Below are positions 20,365 through 29,511 of a DNA stretch of 64,000 nucleotides, in pieces. The number at the start of each line of letters is the position of its first letter. The stretch's first letter is position 1. The translations under genes were made by a program, and so were the position numbers. The stretch lies in contig NCGG01000003.1 of the NCBI GenBank assembly GCA_002278855.1, forward strand, positions 62,001 through 126,000. Reading direction: 5' to 3'. This DNA is from Sphingomonadales bacterium 28-55-16. Its GTDB lineage: Bacteria > Pseudomonadota > Alphaproteobacteria > Sphingomonadales > Sphingomonadaceae. A model generated the notes under the pieces. It ran no database searches. It was not told where the DNA came from and was given only the letters and a program-made list of their open reading frames with translations.

Positions 20365-20727
20365 ATGGGTCTGTTTCATTTTCTTATCGTCGTTCAGGCA
20401 ATCATTGCTGCGTCGCTTGTGGGCGTGGTTTTGATGCAGCGTTCCGAAGGCGGCGGTTTGGGCATGGGCGGCAGCCCATCAGGCCTGATGTCCGCGCGTG
20501 GTGCTGCTGACTTTTTGACGCGCACAACGACAATCTTGGCGACGTTGTTCATCTTGCTGTCCATTTCGCTCGCTTTTGTGGCCGCGAAAAAAGGCGGCAC
20601 TGGCGAAATCGACAGTAGCTTGCAGCGCACGGAGGTTCCAACTGCACCTGCAGCACCCGTTACATCTGCACCCGCGAGTGCAACGCCTGGCTCAGCACCT
20701 GCGACTGAGGTTCCCCTCGACAAATAA
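20365..20727 (+). CDS. secG: preprotein translocase subunit SecG
   Basis: 120 residues with two membrane helices (about 3-21 and 53-73) joined by the conserved cytoplasmic loop LMQRSEGGGLGMGG. A Pro/Ala/Thr-rich tail follows the second helix. SecG is the small accessory subunit of the SecYEG channel. The position between tpiA and pyrG is common in alphaproteobacteria. Confidence 0.94.
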   Translation: MGLFHFLIVVQAIIAASLVGVVLMQRSEGGGLGMGGSPSGLMSARGAADFLTRTTTILATLFILLSISLAFVAAKKGGTGEIDSSLQRTEVPTAPAAPVTSAPASATPGSAPATEVPLDK

Positions 20728-20804
20728 GCGCTATTGGAGAAAAAACTGTTTTACACAGTTTATTTTTCGTCTGGTAGATTCGTTCGCTTGTGTTTTTGTA
20801 AAAA

Positions 20805-20830
20805 GGTAGCTTATGCCTTTTCTCCCATGA
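20805..20830 (+). promoter_or_regulatory. five-codon leader cistron coupled to pyrG
   Basis: AAAGGTAG at 20802-20809 is a good ribosome-binding site 4 bases before an ATG at 20813. That ATG opens the reading frame MPFLP, whose TGA (20828-20830) overlaps the pyrG ATG as ATGA. The pyrG start has no other convincing ribosome-binding site, so ribosomes probably reach pyrG by translating this mini-cistron. A regulatory role is inference. Confidence 0.5.
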
Positions 20831-22461
20831 CACGGTTCATTTTTATCACCGGTGGCGTGGTCTCCTCGCTTGGCAAAGGTCTTATGGCGGCATCGCTTGC
20901 TGCCCTTTTACAAGCGCGTGGGTACCGCGTCCGAATCCGGAAGTTCGATCCCTATCTCAATGTTGATCCTGGCACGATGTCGCCTTATCAGCACGGCGAA
21001 GTATATGTCACAGACGACGGGGCGGAAACCGACCTCGACCTTGGGCATTATGAACGCTTTACCGGCGTTTCGGCGCGCCAGTCTGACAACGTCACGTCCG
21101 GACGAATCTACCAAACTATCATCCAAAAAGAACGTCGCGGCGATTATCTTGGCGCGACCGTGCAGGTCATTCCGCATGTCACAGATGCGATTATGGAATT
21201 CGCCAAGGCAGAAACGCAGGATCTTGATTTCGTCTTGTGCGAAATTGGTGGCACCGTGGGCGATATCGAATCCCTACCGTTCATTGAGGCCATTCGGCAG
21301 TTGCGTAACGAGCTTGGACGCGAACGGACCTTGTCCGTGCACGTCACCTTGGTGCCCTACATTGCCGCCGCGGGTGAACTGAAGACCAAGCCTACGCAGC
21401 ACAGCGTGCGCGAACTGACATCATTGGGCATTCAGCCTGATGTGTTGCTTTGCCGCTGCGAACATCCTTTGCCGGAGACGGAGCGCGCTAAGATTGCAGC
21501 ATTTTGCAATGTCCGCAAAGAGGCGGTGATTCCGGCTTTGGACGCAAAGAGCATTTACGCCGTACCGCTGCAATATCATGCCGAGGGTCTTGATAATGAA
21601 GTGCTTCGGGCATTCGGGCTTGAGGCGGATGGCGAGCCTGATCTGGCGCGCTGGGACGACATCATTGACCGCCAATCGAACCCTGAGGGTGAAGTGACGA
21701 TTGGCGTGGTTGGCAAATATGTTGGCCTTGCAGACGCGTATAAGTCCCTTAACGAGGCATTGACCCATGGCGGCCTGTCCAACCGGGTGAAGGTCAATAT
21801 CAAGTGGATTGACGCTGAGCTGTTCGAACAATCCGAAGACGACATTGCAACTGCGCTTGAACCCATGAATGCTATCTTGGTCCCGGGCGGGTTCGGGGAG
21901 CGTGGCTCCGAAGGCAAAATTGCCGCGGTTAAATTTGCGCGGGAACGTCATGTGCCATTCTTTGGCATCTGCCTTGGTATGCAAATGGCCTGCATTGAAG
22001 GTGCGCGGAATACTGCGGGCATCACAAGTGCTTCAAGCACCGAATTTGGACCAACCACCGAGCCCGTTGTTGGCATCATTACCGAATGGATGAGCCAAGA
22101 GGGTATCCAGAAACGCGAAACCGGCGGCGACATGGGGGGAACCATGCGGCTCGGCGCTTATGACGCCGTGCTTGATGGAAACAGCCATGTGGCCTCAATC
22201 TATGGCAGTCAGGAAATTTCTGAACGGCATCGCCATCGTTATGAAGTCAACGTCCATTATAAAGATGCGCTTGAACAGGGCGGGTTGGTTTTCAGCGGAA
22301 TGTCACCCGATGGGGAATTGCCGGAAATTGTTGAGCGTCCGGACCATCCTTGGTTTATTGGCGTGCAATTCCATCCAGAATTGAAATCACGGCCATTCGC
22401 GCCGCACCCCTTATTCTCAAGCTTTGTGAAGGCGGCGGTAAAGCAAAGCCGCCTTGTCTAA
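20827..22461 (+). CDS. pyrG: CTP synthase
   Basis: 544 residues starting [18 protein letters not shown], the ATP-binding N-terminus of the synthetase domain. The glutamine amidotransferase domain follows, with the nucleophile Cys in GICLGMQMA (about 381) and His/Glu in FHPELKSRP (about 515). The enzyme makes CTP from UTP, ATP and glutamine. An in-frame ATG at 20734 would add 31 unrelated residues and is rejected. Start context: see the mini-cistron at 20813. Confidence 0.96.
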   Translation: MTRFIFITGGVVSSLGKGLMAASLAALLQARGYRVRIRKFDPYLNVDPGTMSPYQHGEVYVTDDGAETDLDLGHYERFTGVSARQSDNVTSGRIYQTIIQKERRGDYLGATVQVIPHVTDAIMEFAKAETQDLDFVLCEIGGTVGDIESLPFIEAIRQLRNELGRERTLSVHVTLVPYIAAAGELKTKPTQHSVRELTSLGIQPDVLLCRCEHPLPETERAKIAAFCNVRKEAVIPALDAKSIYAVPLQYHAEGLDNEVLRAFGLEADGEPDLARWDDIIDRQSNPEGEVTIGVVGKYVGLADAYKSLNEALTHGGLSNRVKVNIKWIDAELFEQSEDDIATALEPMNAILVPGGFGERGSEGKIAAVKFARERHVPFFGICLGMQMACIEGARNTAGITSASSTEFGPTTEPVVGIITEWMSQEGIQKRETGGDMGGTMRLGAYDAVLDGNSHVASIYGSQEISERHRHRYEVNVHYKDALEQGGLVFSGMSPDGELPEIVERPDHPWFIGVQFHPELKSRPFAPHPLFSSFVKAAVKQSRLV

Positions 22462-22547
22462 TCTGGCCATTTTGGGCCAATAGGGCTCACATATAAACGA
22501 CATGACGGGGGCAGCCGATTTCTGTTGACCGCCCCAATCATAAGCAA

Positions 22548-23033
22548 TTACGCCGCACGCGGTCCTTTTTTCTTGGGCGTGTCTTGATGCGCAATCACCG
22601 TTTGCGCAGCGTTCGCGCCGATCGCTATCTTGCGCGGCTTCAGTGCTTCAGGCACTTCACGCACTAAGGTGATGATAAGAAGGCCATCAGACATATCCGC
22701 ATGTGTTACATGGATGTGGTCGGCGAGCTGGAAGCGACGCTCAAAGTTCCGGGTCGCAATGCCCATATGCAAAAAGTCGCGATTGTCGTTGCTTTCGCTC
22801 TGCTTGCTGCCGGTTACGACAAGCAGGTTCTGCTGGGCAATGATGTCGATCTCGTCGATTTTGAAACCGGCGACGGCAACGGTGATCTGATAATCATTTT
22901 CGCCCGTCCGCTCGATGTTGAACGGAGGATAATTCTCATTCTGCGCAGAACGGCCTGTGGTTTCGAGCAGCTCAAAAAGGCGGTCAAAGCCGACGGTATT
23001 CCGGCGATAAGGTGTGAAATCAAAACGGTTCAT
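22548..23033 (-). CDS. small heat-shock protein, Hsp20/IbpA family
   Basis: 161 residues. It begins with MNRFDFTPYRRNTVGFDRL, the typical IbpA/HspA-type N-terminus. The alpha-crystallin domain occupies about residues 40-130 and ends with the GLLIITLVREVPEALKPR region, carrying an IxI/V-like tail (RKIAIG). Such proteins hold unfolding proteins for refolding by DnaK and ClpB. An RpoH-like promoter and a ROSE-like RNA thermometer lie upstream, so both transcription and translation should respond to heat. It converges on pyrG. Confidence 0.93.
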   Translation of the reverse strand: MNRFDFTPYRRNTVGFDRLFELLETTGRSAQNENYPPFNIERTGENDYQITVAVAGFKIDEIDIIAQQNLLVVTGSKQSESNDNRDFLHMGIATRNFERRFQLADHIHVTHADMSDGLLIITLVREVPEALKPRKIAIGANAAQTVIAHQDTPKKKGPRAA

Positions 23034-23123
23034 GCAAATTCTCCTTCAAGCAATTTGGTTCGTCGCTAGCCCCGCAAATACAGCGGCCAGCATGTTCGTT
23101 TTGGAGCCTTTCGGCCTCCGAAT
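23034..23123 (-). promoter_or_regulatory. ROSE-like RNA thermometer in the hsp20 5' leader
   Basis: The roughly 90-base leader folds into several hairpins. The 3' one pairs CAAATT (23052-23057) with AATTTG (23035-23040) and encloses TTGCT-TGA-AGGAG, which hides the AAGGAG ribosome-binding site (23041-23046). A UYGCU motif facing the Shine-Dalgarno sequence with a G-G mismatch is the hallmark of ROSE elements. A 5' hairpin, GGAG/CTCC with a GAAA tetraloop, and a GC-rich central hairpin (GCTGGCCGC region) precede it. Heat would melt the 3' hairpin and allow translation. Confidence 0.75.
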
Positions 23124-23129
23124 GGGAAG

Positions 23130-23155
23130 ATGGGTTACATCCAGAAAATTGCAAG
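23130..23155 (-). promoter_or_regulatory. candidate RpoH (sigma-32) promoter for hsp20
   Basis: CTTG (plus-strand 23152-23155), a 17-base spacer and CCCAT (23130-23134) read towards hsp20. This resembles the alphaproteobacterial heat-shock promoter (CTTG, 17-18 bases, CCCAT/CYTAT-like). A transcript starting about 7 bases further on would give the roughly 90-base leader that carries the thermometer. Confidence 0.6.
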
Positions 23156-23483
23156 GGGCAAGTTTATCGGGCGAGAAGGGCGGGCAAAAAACAAGGCCGC
23201 CCGGATGATCCGGACGGCCTCGCTCTGCAGCTTTGCTAGCGCATAGTTTCAGTCCTCTACCGGTCCCCACCGGCGGGTCTGATTTTCCCCCTGAACCATC
23301 GGCCACAAGTGGCGCTCGACGAATTCCACCTCTTCATCATCCTTCGCCGCTGTGTTTGCAATTCTTACCGGACTCGCCGCAACGCTTTTTTAAAAGCTGT
23401 TGCGCCGCTGCAACAATACTTGCCAGTTTCTTTGGTGGAACCTAAGAACAGCCTATGCCCAAATTATGCATGAGTGCCCGCAC
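23156..23483. other. 328-base stretch without a confirmed gene between hsp20 and lolC
   Basis: The only clear element is a strong minus-strand terminator (23186-23220), which cannot belong to hsp20 because that promoter lies beyond it. Something transcribed leftwards therefore probably starts between about 23230 and 23480. In that strand two open frames look protein-like. One runs through KKLASIVAAAQQLLKK and stops near 23339. The other holds DDEEVEFVERHLWPMVQGEN and stops at about 23250. Neither has a convincing start codon. A small RNA or a short or frameshifted gene are both possible. Confidence 0.4.
23186..23220 (-). terminator. strong intrinsic terminator of an unidentified minus-strand transcript
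   Basis: Arms of 13 bases (23194-23206 and 23208-23220, AGGCCGYCCGGAT with one mismatch) form a GC-rich hairpin. On the minus strand it is followed by TTGTTTTTTG. There is no T run on the plus side. It insulates the hsp20 promoter from transcription coming from the right. Confidence 0.8.
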
Positions 23484-24734
23484 ATGATATTGTCGCGTTA
23501 TGAACGCATGGTAGCACGGCGATACCTGCTTCCGGGCAAGGGGGAGGGGTTCATTTTTCTTGTTGCCAGTATCAGCTTGGTCGCTGTTGCACTGGGCGTC
23601 GCCGCTTTGATCATTGTAATGAGCGTGATGAACGGCTTTCGCGCTGAGTTGTTTGACAAGATCGTCGGCCTGAACGGTCATGCTGTGGTGCAGGGTTATG
23701 GTGGCCGTTTGCAGGACTGGCGACAGATACTGAACGACGCGAAAAACACCCCCGGTGTGACCGACGCCACGGCGCTTATCGAACAGCCATTGTTGACGAC
23801 TTTCGATGGCCGCGTTGAGGCTATTTTGGCGCGCGGCATGTCCGTCCATGACATACTCAAAAATGAAACGCTGAAAGGAAAGACTGTCTCTGGCAGTTTG
23901 AACGCGCTGAACCCAGACGAAGATAAGGTGGCGATCGGTTCACGGCTCGCGCAAAATCTGGGCGTTCAGGTCGGGCAAAGCATCACAATCATTAATCCTG
24001 CGGGCCGCACAACGCCTTTTGGCACCGTTCCGCGTGAGATTTCTTATGAAGTCGCCGCGATTTTTGAGGTAGGCGTCTATGATTATGACAAAGCGTTCGT
24101 GATCATGCCCATTGAGCGTGCACAATTGTTAATGCTCCTTGGTGATGAAATAGGCATGATTGAAATCAAGACCGAGAATCCGGACAAGGTGAACGAAATT
24201 CTGGCGCCGTTGCTGCCGAAGCTCGAGAATAAAGGCCTGATTGTCGATTGGAAAAGCATGAACGCGTCGTTGTTCGAGGCGCTCGCTGTCGAGCGGGTCG
24301 CCATGTTTGTGGTCCTGTCGATCATCGTGCTGGTGGCTGTGTTTAACATCTTGTCATCGCTGATCATGTTGGTGCGCGCCAAAACCCGCGATATTGCGAT
24401 CTTGCGGACGATGGGCGCGTCGCGGAAATCCCTGTTAAAGATTTTTATGACCGTTGGCTTGCTCATTGGTTCGTCCGGCATTGTTTTGGGGATGATCTTA
24501 GGTGCAATTTTCCTATATTTCAGGCAGTCGGTTGTGAACTTCATTCAATTTGTCACCGGGCAGAATCTGTGGGACCCATCCATCCGTTTTCTCACTGAAC
24601 TGCCATCGCGGACGGACCCGTTTGAAGTCCTGGCGATATCCACTCTGGCTTTGCTGTTCAGCTTTCTTGCAACCTTATACCCGGCGCTCAAGGCCGCAAG
24701 TACAGACCCTGTTCAGGTGCTGCGCTATGAATAA
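23484..24734 (+). CDS. lolC: lipoprotein-releasing ABC transporter permease LolC/LolE
   Basis: A 416-residue FtsX-like permease. N-terminal signature [17 protein letters not shown] leads into the first membrane helix (about 23-48). A periplasmic domain of roughly 220 residues follows, then three C-terminal helices with the MACB/FtsX motif [12 protein letters not shown]. With LolD it extracts mature lipoproteins from the inner membrane for LolA. The ATG at 23484 (MILSRYER) fits the family; longer in-frame starts (TTG 23400, ATG 23466) add unrelated residues. The stop overlaps the lolD start by 8 bases. Confidence 0.93.
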   Translation: MILSRYERMVARRYLLPGKGEGFIFLVASISLVAVALGVAALIIVMSVMNGFRAELFDKIVGLNGHAVVQGYGGRLQDWRQILNDAKNTPGVTDATALIEQPLLTTFDGRVEAILARGMSVHDILKNETLKGKTVSGSLNALNPDEDKVAIGSRLAQNLGVQVGQSITIINPAGRTTPFGTVPREISYEVAAIFEVGVYDYDKAFVIMPIERAQLLMLLGDEIGMIEIKTENPDKVNEILAPLLPKLENKGLIVDWKSMNASLFEALAVERVAMFVVLSIIVLVAVFNILSSLIMLVRAKTRDIAILRTMGASRKSLLKIFMTVGLLIGSSGIVLGMILGAIFLYFRQSVVNFIQFVTGQNLWDPSIRFLTELPSRTDPFEVLAISTLALLFSFLATLYPALKAASTDPVQVLRYE

Positions 24735-25398
24735 CATGCTGGAACTCATCGACGTCCGCCGTAAATTTGTGCAAGGCGACGTCACCATTGAAGTTTTACG
24801 CGGCGTCGACTTTTCCGTCGGCAAGGGAGAGCTTGTGGCGTTGCTTGGTCCATCCGGCTCGGGCAAGTCGACGATGCTTCAGGCGATTGGTCTTTTGGAG
24901 GGCGGTTTTTCGGGCTCCATCAAACTTGACGGAGAAGAGGTCAGCGCAGCTGGGGTTGATCGTCAGACGGAGATCCGCCGGCAGAAGCTTGGCTTTGTGT
25001 ATCAATTTCACCATTTGTTGCCGGACTTTGACGCGCTCGAAAATGTGATACTGCCACAATTGATTTCCGATGCCACCCCTGAAGCTGCGCTGCATCGCGC
25101 GACCTATCTTCTGACGCAGTTGGGCTTGGCCGAACGCCTCCATCATCGCCCATCCAAGTTGTCGGGTGGAGAACAACAACGCGTTGCAGTGGCGCGGGCG
25201 TTGGCGAACCGCCCCAAGTTGGTGCTTGCGGATGAACCTACCGGAAATCTGGATGAACATACCGCCGACATCGTATTGGGCGAATTCATGGCGCTGGTGC
25301 GCGAAGTAGGTTCGTCTGCTATAGTCGCCACCCATAATGAACGGTTGGCGGCCAAAATGGACCGCGTCGTGCGTCTGCATGATGGCAGATTGGGCTAA
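24727..25398 (+). CDS. lolD: lipoprotein-releasing ABC transporter ATPase LolD
   Basis: A 223-residue ABC ATPase. Walker A is GPSGSGKST (about 43-51), the signature is LSGGEQQR, Walker B is [15 protein letters not shown], and the switch His is in VATHNERL. The EPTGNLD form is typical of the LolD/MacB/FtsE group. The ATG lies in the last codons of lolC, so the two subunits are coupled. Longer in-frame starts inside lolC are rejected. Confidence 0.95.
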   Translation: MNNMLELIDVRRKFVQGDVTIEVLRGVDFSVGKGELVALLGPSGSGKSTMLQAIGLLEGGFSGSIKLDGEEVSAAGVDRQTEIRRQKLGFVYQFHHLLPDFDALENVILPQLISDATPEAALHRATYLLTQLGLAERLHHRPSKLSGGEQQRVAVARALANRPKLVLADEPTGNLDEHTADIVLGEFMALVREVGSSAIVATHNERLAAKMDRVVRLHDGRLG

Positions 25399-25413
25399 GC
25401 AGGGAGAATATCG

Positions 25414-25902
25414 ATGTCGGTTTATGATTTCACAATAAAAATGCCCGGCGGCCAAGCCGAGGCTATGGCGGCGCATACAGGCAAGGTGTTGCTGGTGGTT
25501 AACACCGCATCCAAATGTGGCTTTACCCCCCAGTATAAGGGGCTTGAGGCATTGTATCGCAAATATAAAGACCAAGGGTTGGAAATTCTCGCTTTTCCTT
25601 GCAACCAGTTCGGCGCGCAAGAGCCTGGTGACGCACAGGAAATACAGAATTTTTGTTCCTTAACCTATGATGTGTCCTTTCCACTGGCCGCAAAGATAAA
25701 TGTTAACGGCGCAGATGAAGACCCGTTGTGGCATTATCTGAAACAGCAACAGGCTGGCCTGATGGGATCACGCGGCATCAAGTGGAATTTCACGAAATTC
25801 CTTGTTGATCGCAAGGGCAATGTGGTTGCCCGCCATGGCCCGCAGGTTAAACCTGAGGCACTATCAAAAGACATTGAGAAACTGCTCGCTCAACCAGTGT
25901 GA
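25414..25902 (+). CDS. glutathione peroxidase family protein
   Basis: 162 residues. The thiol peroxidase catalytic residues are visible: Cys35 in NTASKCGFTPQY, Gln in FPCNQFG and Trp in KWNFTKFLV. It reduces hydrogen and lipid peroxides using glutathione or thioredoxin; many bacterial members prefer thioredoxin. AGGGAGA precedes the ATG. It follows lolD by 15 bases and may share its transcript. Confidence 0.94.
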   Translation: MSVYDFTIKMPGGQAEAMAAHTGKVLLVVNTASKCGFTPQYKGLEALYRKYKDQGLEILAFPCNQFGAQEPGDAQEIQNFCSLTYDVSFPLAAKINVNGADEDPLWHYLKQQQAGLMGSRGIKWNFTKFLVDRKGNVVARHGPQVKPEALSKDIEKLLAQPV

Positions 25903-25964
25903 TTGTCCACAGCTTAGCCTAAAACTAGGTTTGTCGAATCATGTGGCTCATCTAACGTAGCGAC

Positions 25965-28900
25965 ATGGCTTACGTTCCCTTTGTTCCTCTGCGCGTGTAT
26001 TCCGCTTACACCATATTGGAAGGCGCGATTGAGCCTAAGGCGATTGGTGAGACTGCAAAAAAGCTTGGCTTTCCTGCTATCGCGATTTGCGATCGTAATG
26101 GCCTTTATGGCGTTATGCCCTTTCAGGATGGCGCAAAATCCTATGGCGTGCAGCCCATCATTGGCGCGTTGCTTGGGGTCCGTCGGCCGACCAAAGACGG
26201 GAAATTCGTCCGTGATTGGCTGCCATTATTTGCGCAGGATGAAAGTGGCTACAATAATCTCTGCCGCTTGGTCTCAATGGCGCATCTCGATCGCCCAGAA
26301 GATCTCGACGCGCACGTCACATTTGAGCAGCTTGCCGCGCATAAAGATGGCCTTATTGCGCTCACAGGCGGTGCAGAGGGTGCGCTGGCACGGTTGTTAA
26401 GTGCGGGGCAATATGAGGCGGCATCCAGCTACCTGACGCAGCTACAGGCGCTGTTTCCCGAGCATCTCTACATCGAACTCAGCAGGCGCAACGACGCGGT
26501 TGAAGACGCTGCGGAAGATGCACTCATCGACCTTGCGTACGCCCGTGACATCCCCTTGGTCGCCACGAACCCTGCCTTTTTTGCCGAGCCCGATTTTTTC
26601 GACGCCCATGATGCGATGCTGTGCATATCGGACGGCGCCTATATCGAAAGTGCAGACCGCCGCCGCAGCAGCCGAGATACGTGGATTAAAACGGGCAAGC
26701 AAATGGGCGCGTTGTTCGCCGATGTGCCTGAGGCACTAGCCAATACGCTGGTCATCGCGCAGCGTTGCGCCGCGCTCGCGCCCTACCGAAGCCCAATATT
26801 GCCAAGCCTTGCGGGGGACCGTGACGCCGAAGATGCCCAACTGCGCGAAGATGGACGGCTTGGCCTCGAAAAACGGCTTGAGATCGCAGGGATAACAGAC
26901 CCGGCGGAACGAGAGCTATATTTTGATCGGCTGAAATTTGAAGCCGATGTGATCTGCGCGATGGGTTTTCCTGGATATTTCTTGATCGTTGCCGATTTTA
27001 TCAAATGGGCGAAGGAGCAGGATATTGCAGTTGGGCCGGGCCGTGGGTCTGGTGCGGGTTCGCTAGTGGCTTGGGCGCTGACGATTACCGATCTTGATCC
27101 GATCAAACTTGGACTGCTGTTCGAACGCTTTTTGAACCCCGACCGTGTATCGATGCCAGACTTTGATATCGATTTCTGCGAAACGCGGCGTGGCGAAGTT
27201 ATCCGCTATGTGCAGAAAAAATACGGATCACGCCAGGTTGCGCAGATCATCACCTTTGGAAAGTTGAAGGCACGCGCGGTTTTGCGTGACACAGGGCGTG
27301 TCTTGCAAATGAGCTATGGTCAGGTTGATCGACTCTGCAAACAAGTCCCGAACCTTCCTGCGGACCCTTGGGACTTAAAGCGCGCGCTGTCCGGCGTGGC
27401 AGAACTGCGCGAAGAATATCGGCGCGATGCGCAGGTGAAGCGTTTGTTTGACCTCGCGATGAAGCTTGAAGGTCTGCCGCGGCACAGCTCAACGCATGCA
27501 GCGGGTGTTGTCATCGGCGACCGTGAATTGTCGGAACTGGCGCCCTTGTACCGCGACCCGCGTTCGGACATGCCCGTCACGCAATTCGACATGAAATATG
27601 TCGAAAGTGCTGGCCTCGTTAAATTCGACTTTCTGGGATTGAAGACCCTCTCTGTGCTGCAAAAGGGTAGCCAGATGCTCGCTAAACGCGGCGTAGAAAT
27701 CAATCTCGACCTGCTGCCGCACGATGACCCGGCGGTCTATGACTTGCTGCAACGTGGCGATACCGTCGGCGTGTTCCAGTTGGAGTCCGAAGGCATGCGG
27801 CGCACGCTAGCGGCGGTGAAGCCGACCAATTTTGGCGACATTATCGCGCTCGTGTCGCTCTATCGGCCTGGCCCGATGGACAATATCCCCATGTTCGGCC
27901 GTCGCAAAAATGGCGAGGAAAATATTGAATATCCGCACCCATTGTTGGAGCCAGTGCTGAACGAAACCTATGGTATCTTCGTCTACCAGGAACAGGTCAT
28001 GCAAGCCGCGCAGATTTTGGCTGGCTACAGCCTTGGCGAAGCAGATCTGCTGCGCCGTGCGATGGGCAAAAAAATTCAGGCCGAAATGGACGCGCAGCGC
28101 GAGCGCTTTGTCAGCGGTTGTGCTGCCCACGCGATACCACCCAACCGCGCGAATGAGCTGTTCGATTTAATCGACAAATTCGCAGGCTATGGCTTCAACA
28201 AAAGCCACGCCGCCGCTTATGCTGTGCTCGCCTATCAAACCGCTTGGCTGAAGACGCATCATCCTGAAGAATTCTATGCCGCGTCGATGTGTTTTGACAT
28301 GCACCAGACCGATAAATTGGCGACCTTCATGGACGATATGCGGCGGCTTGACGTCATCTGTTTGCCGCCCGACATCAACCGCAGCGAAGCCGAATTTACG
28401 GTTGAGACCAATGCGGATGGCGAGCATGCCGTACGTTATGCGTTGGGCGGCATCAAAAATGTCGGTGAGCGGGCGATGGAGATTTTGGTCGCGGAGCGCA
28501 TGTCCGCCGGCTTGTTCACAAGCCTTGATGACTTTGCTAACCGTGTCGACCCGAGCCAAATCAACCGCCGGAGTCTTGAAAACCTGGCTGCGGCAGGGGC
28601 CTTTGACGGGTTGGAGCCAAAACGCGCGGCCGTACATGGTGCGGCGGAAACGTTGTTAGCGGCGGCGCAGTCAGCGCGGGATTCGCGCGAAAGCGGGCAG
28701 GGTGGTCTCTTTGGGGAGGGCGGGTCTGACATGGCCGCGCTTCGGATCGACAGCAGCCTATATTGGGCTCCTGGCGAGCAAATGAACCAGGAAAAGGACG
28801 CGTTCGGATTCTATTTCTCTGCGCATCCTTGCTCCCAATATGACGCGCTCGCGAGTAGCCATGGTGCAAAGCCCTATGCCGTGTGGCTTGACAGCGGCCC

Positions 28901-29441
28901 CATAGCAGAAGGGGTTCGGCGGGCCGCTACCATGTCAGCGCTGATTGAAGGCGTGCGATGGCGTGAATCGCGTAAGGGCAAGCGCTTCATGATTGCCGAC
29001 TTTTCGGACCATAGTGGCCAATTCTCAGTGCGTTGCTTTGATGAAGCCGTTGGAACGCAGCTCGCCGAATGGGCGAAGGATGCCGAATGCCTGCTGCTCC
29101 ATTGTGAAATGGATATGCGGCCAGGTGATGAAATGCCAAGTTTTTCGGTGAAGAGCGCTAAGCCACTGAGCAGCCTCACCAGCGTTTCGCGGTTGAAGAT
29201 GCAATTGGATGTGACGCACGAGGCTGCGATGGCGCAGTTGGCGCATCTTGTGGCACCATTGGATGGTGGCCGAAGCGAGTTGGTTATAAAGACCCGCGCC
29301 GATGACGGTCGCTGGGTGCAGATTGTCTTGGGACGCCGTTACCAGCTTGACGCGTCGTTGCTTGAACACGTTCGATCTATTGATGGTATTGAAAATGTTG
29401 AGCTTGCGCCACTGGGGCCAGTTTTGGCATTAGTGCATTAG
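25965..29441 (+). CDS. dnaE: DNA polymerase III subunit alpha
   Basis: 1158 residues, the replicative DNA polymerase. Order of domains: PHP (about 5-210), palm/fingers with GPGRGSGAGSLV (about 357) and the catalytic PDFDIDF (about 397-403), a third catalytic Asp in MKYVESAGLVKFDFLG, tau/beta-binding regions, then an OB-fold near residue 1000. The PHP metal ligands look lost: the first motif is VYSAYT instead of HxH, and the later His-containing motif reads TNPAFF. This suggests no PHP proofreading and reliance on a separate epsilon subunit. Confidence 0.96.
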   Translation: MAYVPFVPLRVYSAYTILEGAIEPKAIGETAKKLGFPAIAICDRNGLYGVMPFQDGAKSYGVQPIIGALLGVRRPTKDGKFVRDWLPLFAQDESGYNNLCRLVSMAHLDRPEDLDAHVTFEQLAAHKDGLIALTGGAEGALARLLSAGQYEAASSYLTQLQALFPEHLYIELSRRNDAVEDAAEDALIDLAYARDIPLVATNPAFFAEPDFFDAHDAMLCISDGAYIESADRRRSSRDTWIKTGKQMGALFADVPEALANTLVIAQRCAALAPYRSPILPSLAGDRDAEDAQLREDGRLGLEKRLEIAGITDPAERELYFDRLKFEADVICAMGFPGYFLIVADFIKWAKEQDIAVGPGRGSGAGSLVAWALTITDLDPIKLGLLFERFLNPDRVSMPDFDIDFCETRRGEVIRYVQKKYGSRQVAQIITFGKLKARAVLRDTGRVLQMSYGQVDRLCKQVPNLPADPWDLKRALSGVAELREEYRRDAQVKRLFDLAMKLEGLPRHSSTHAAGVVIGDRELSELAPLYRDPRSDMPVTQFDMKYVESAGLVKFDFLGLKTLSVLQKGSQMLAKRGVEINLDLLPHDDPAVYDLLQRGDTVGVFQLESEGMRRTLAAVKPTNFGDIIALVSLYRPGPMDNIPMFGRRKNGEENIEYPHPLLEPVLNETYGIFVYQEQVMQAAQILAGYSLGEADLLRRAMGKKIQAEMDAQRERFVSGCAAHAIPPNRANELFDLIDKFAGYGFNKSHAAAYAVLAYQTAWLKTHHPEEFYAASMCFDMHQTDKLATFMDDMRRLDVICLPPDINRSEAEFTVETNADGEHAVRYALGGIKNVGERAMEILVAERMSAGLFTSLDDFANRVDPSQINRRSLENLAAAGAFDGLEPKRAAVHGAAETLLAAAQSARDSRESGQGGLFGEGGSDMAALRIDSSLYWAPGEQMNQEKDAFGFYFSAHPCSQYDALASSHGAKPYAVWLDSGPIAEGVRRAATMSALIEGVRWRESRKGKRFMIADFSDHSGQFSVRCFDEAVGTQLAEWAKDAECLLLHCEMDMRPGDEMPSFSVKSAKPLSSLTSVSRLKMQLDVTHEAAMAQLAHLVAPLDGGRSELVIKTRADDGRWVQIVLGRRYQLDASLLEHVRSIDGIENVELAPLGPVLALVH

Positions 29442-29511
29442 GTACGGTCGTAATCGTGATTATTAATTGCGTCTCCTGCATTGGAAGGCGCCACATGAGG
29501 GAGAGATTTTA

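Noticed and set aside
20734..20826. Extended N-terminus of CTP synthase from an upstream ATG
   Set aside because: The extra 31 residues ([13 protein letters not shown]...) do not fit the family, whose start is [10 protein letters not shown]. The upstream bases are better explained by a leader with a mini-cistron.
22462..22547. GGCC/GGCC and GGGGC/GCCCC short inverted repeats between pyrG and hsp20
   Set aside because: Stems of only 4-5 pairs and no T run in either direction, so they are too weak to call a terminator.
24796..25620. 274-codon open frame antisense to lolD and the glutathione peroxidase
   Set aside because: Both sense genes have full catalytic motifs; the antisense product shows none.
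25903..25911. TTGTCCACA, a DnaA-box-like sequence before dnaE
   Set aside because: A single variant box with no cluster, AT-rich unwinding region or replication-origin neighbours; expected by chance.
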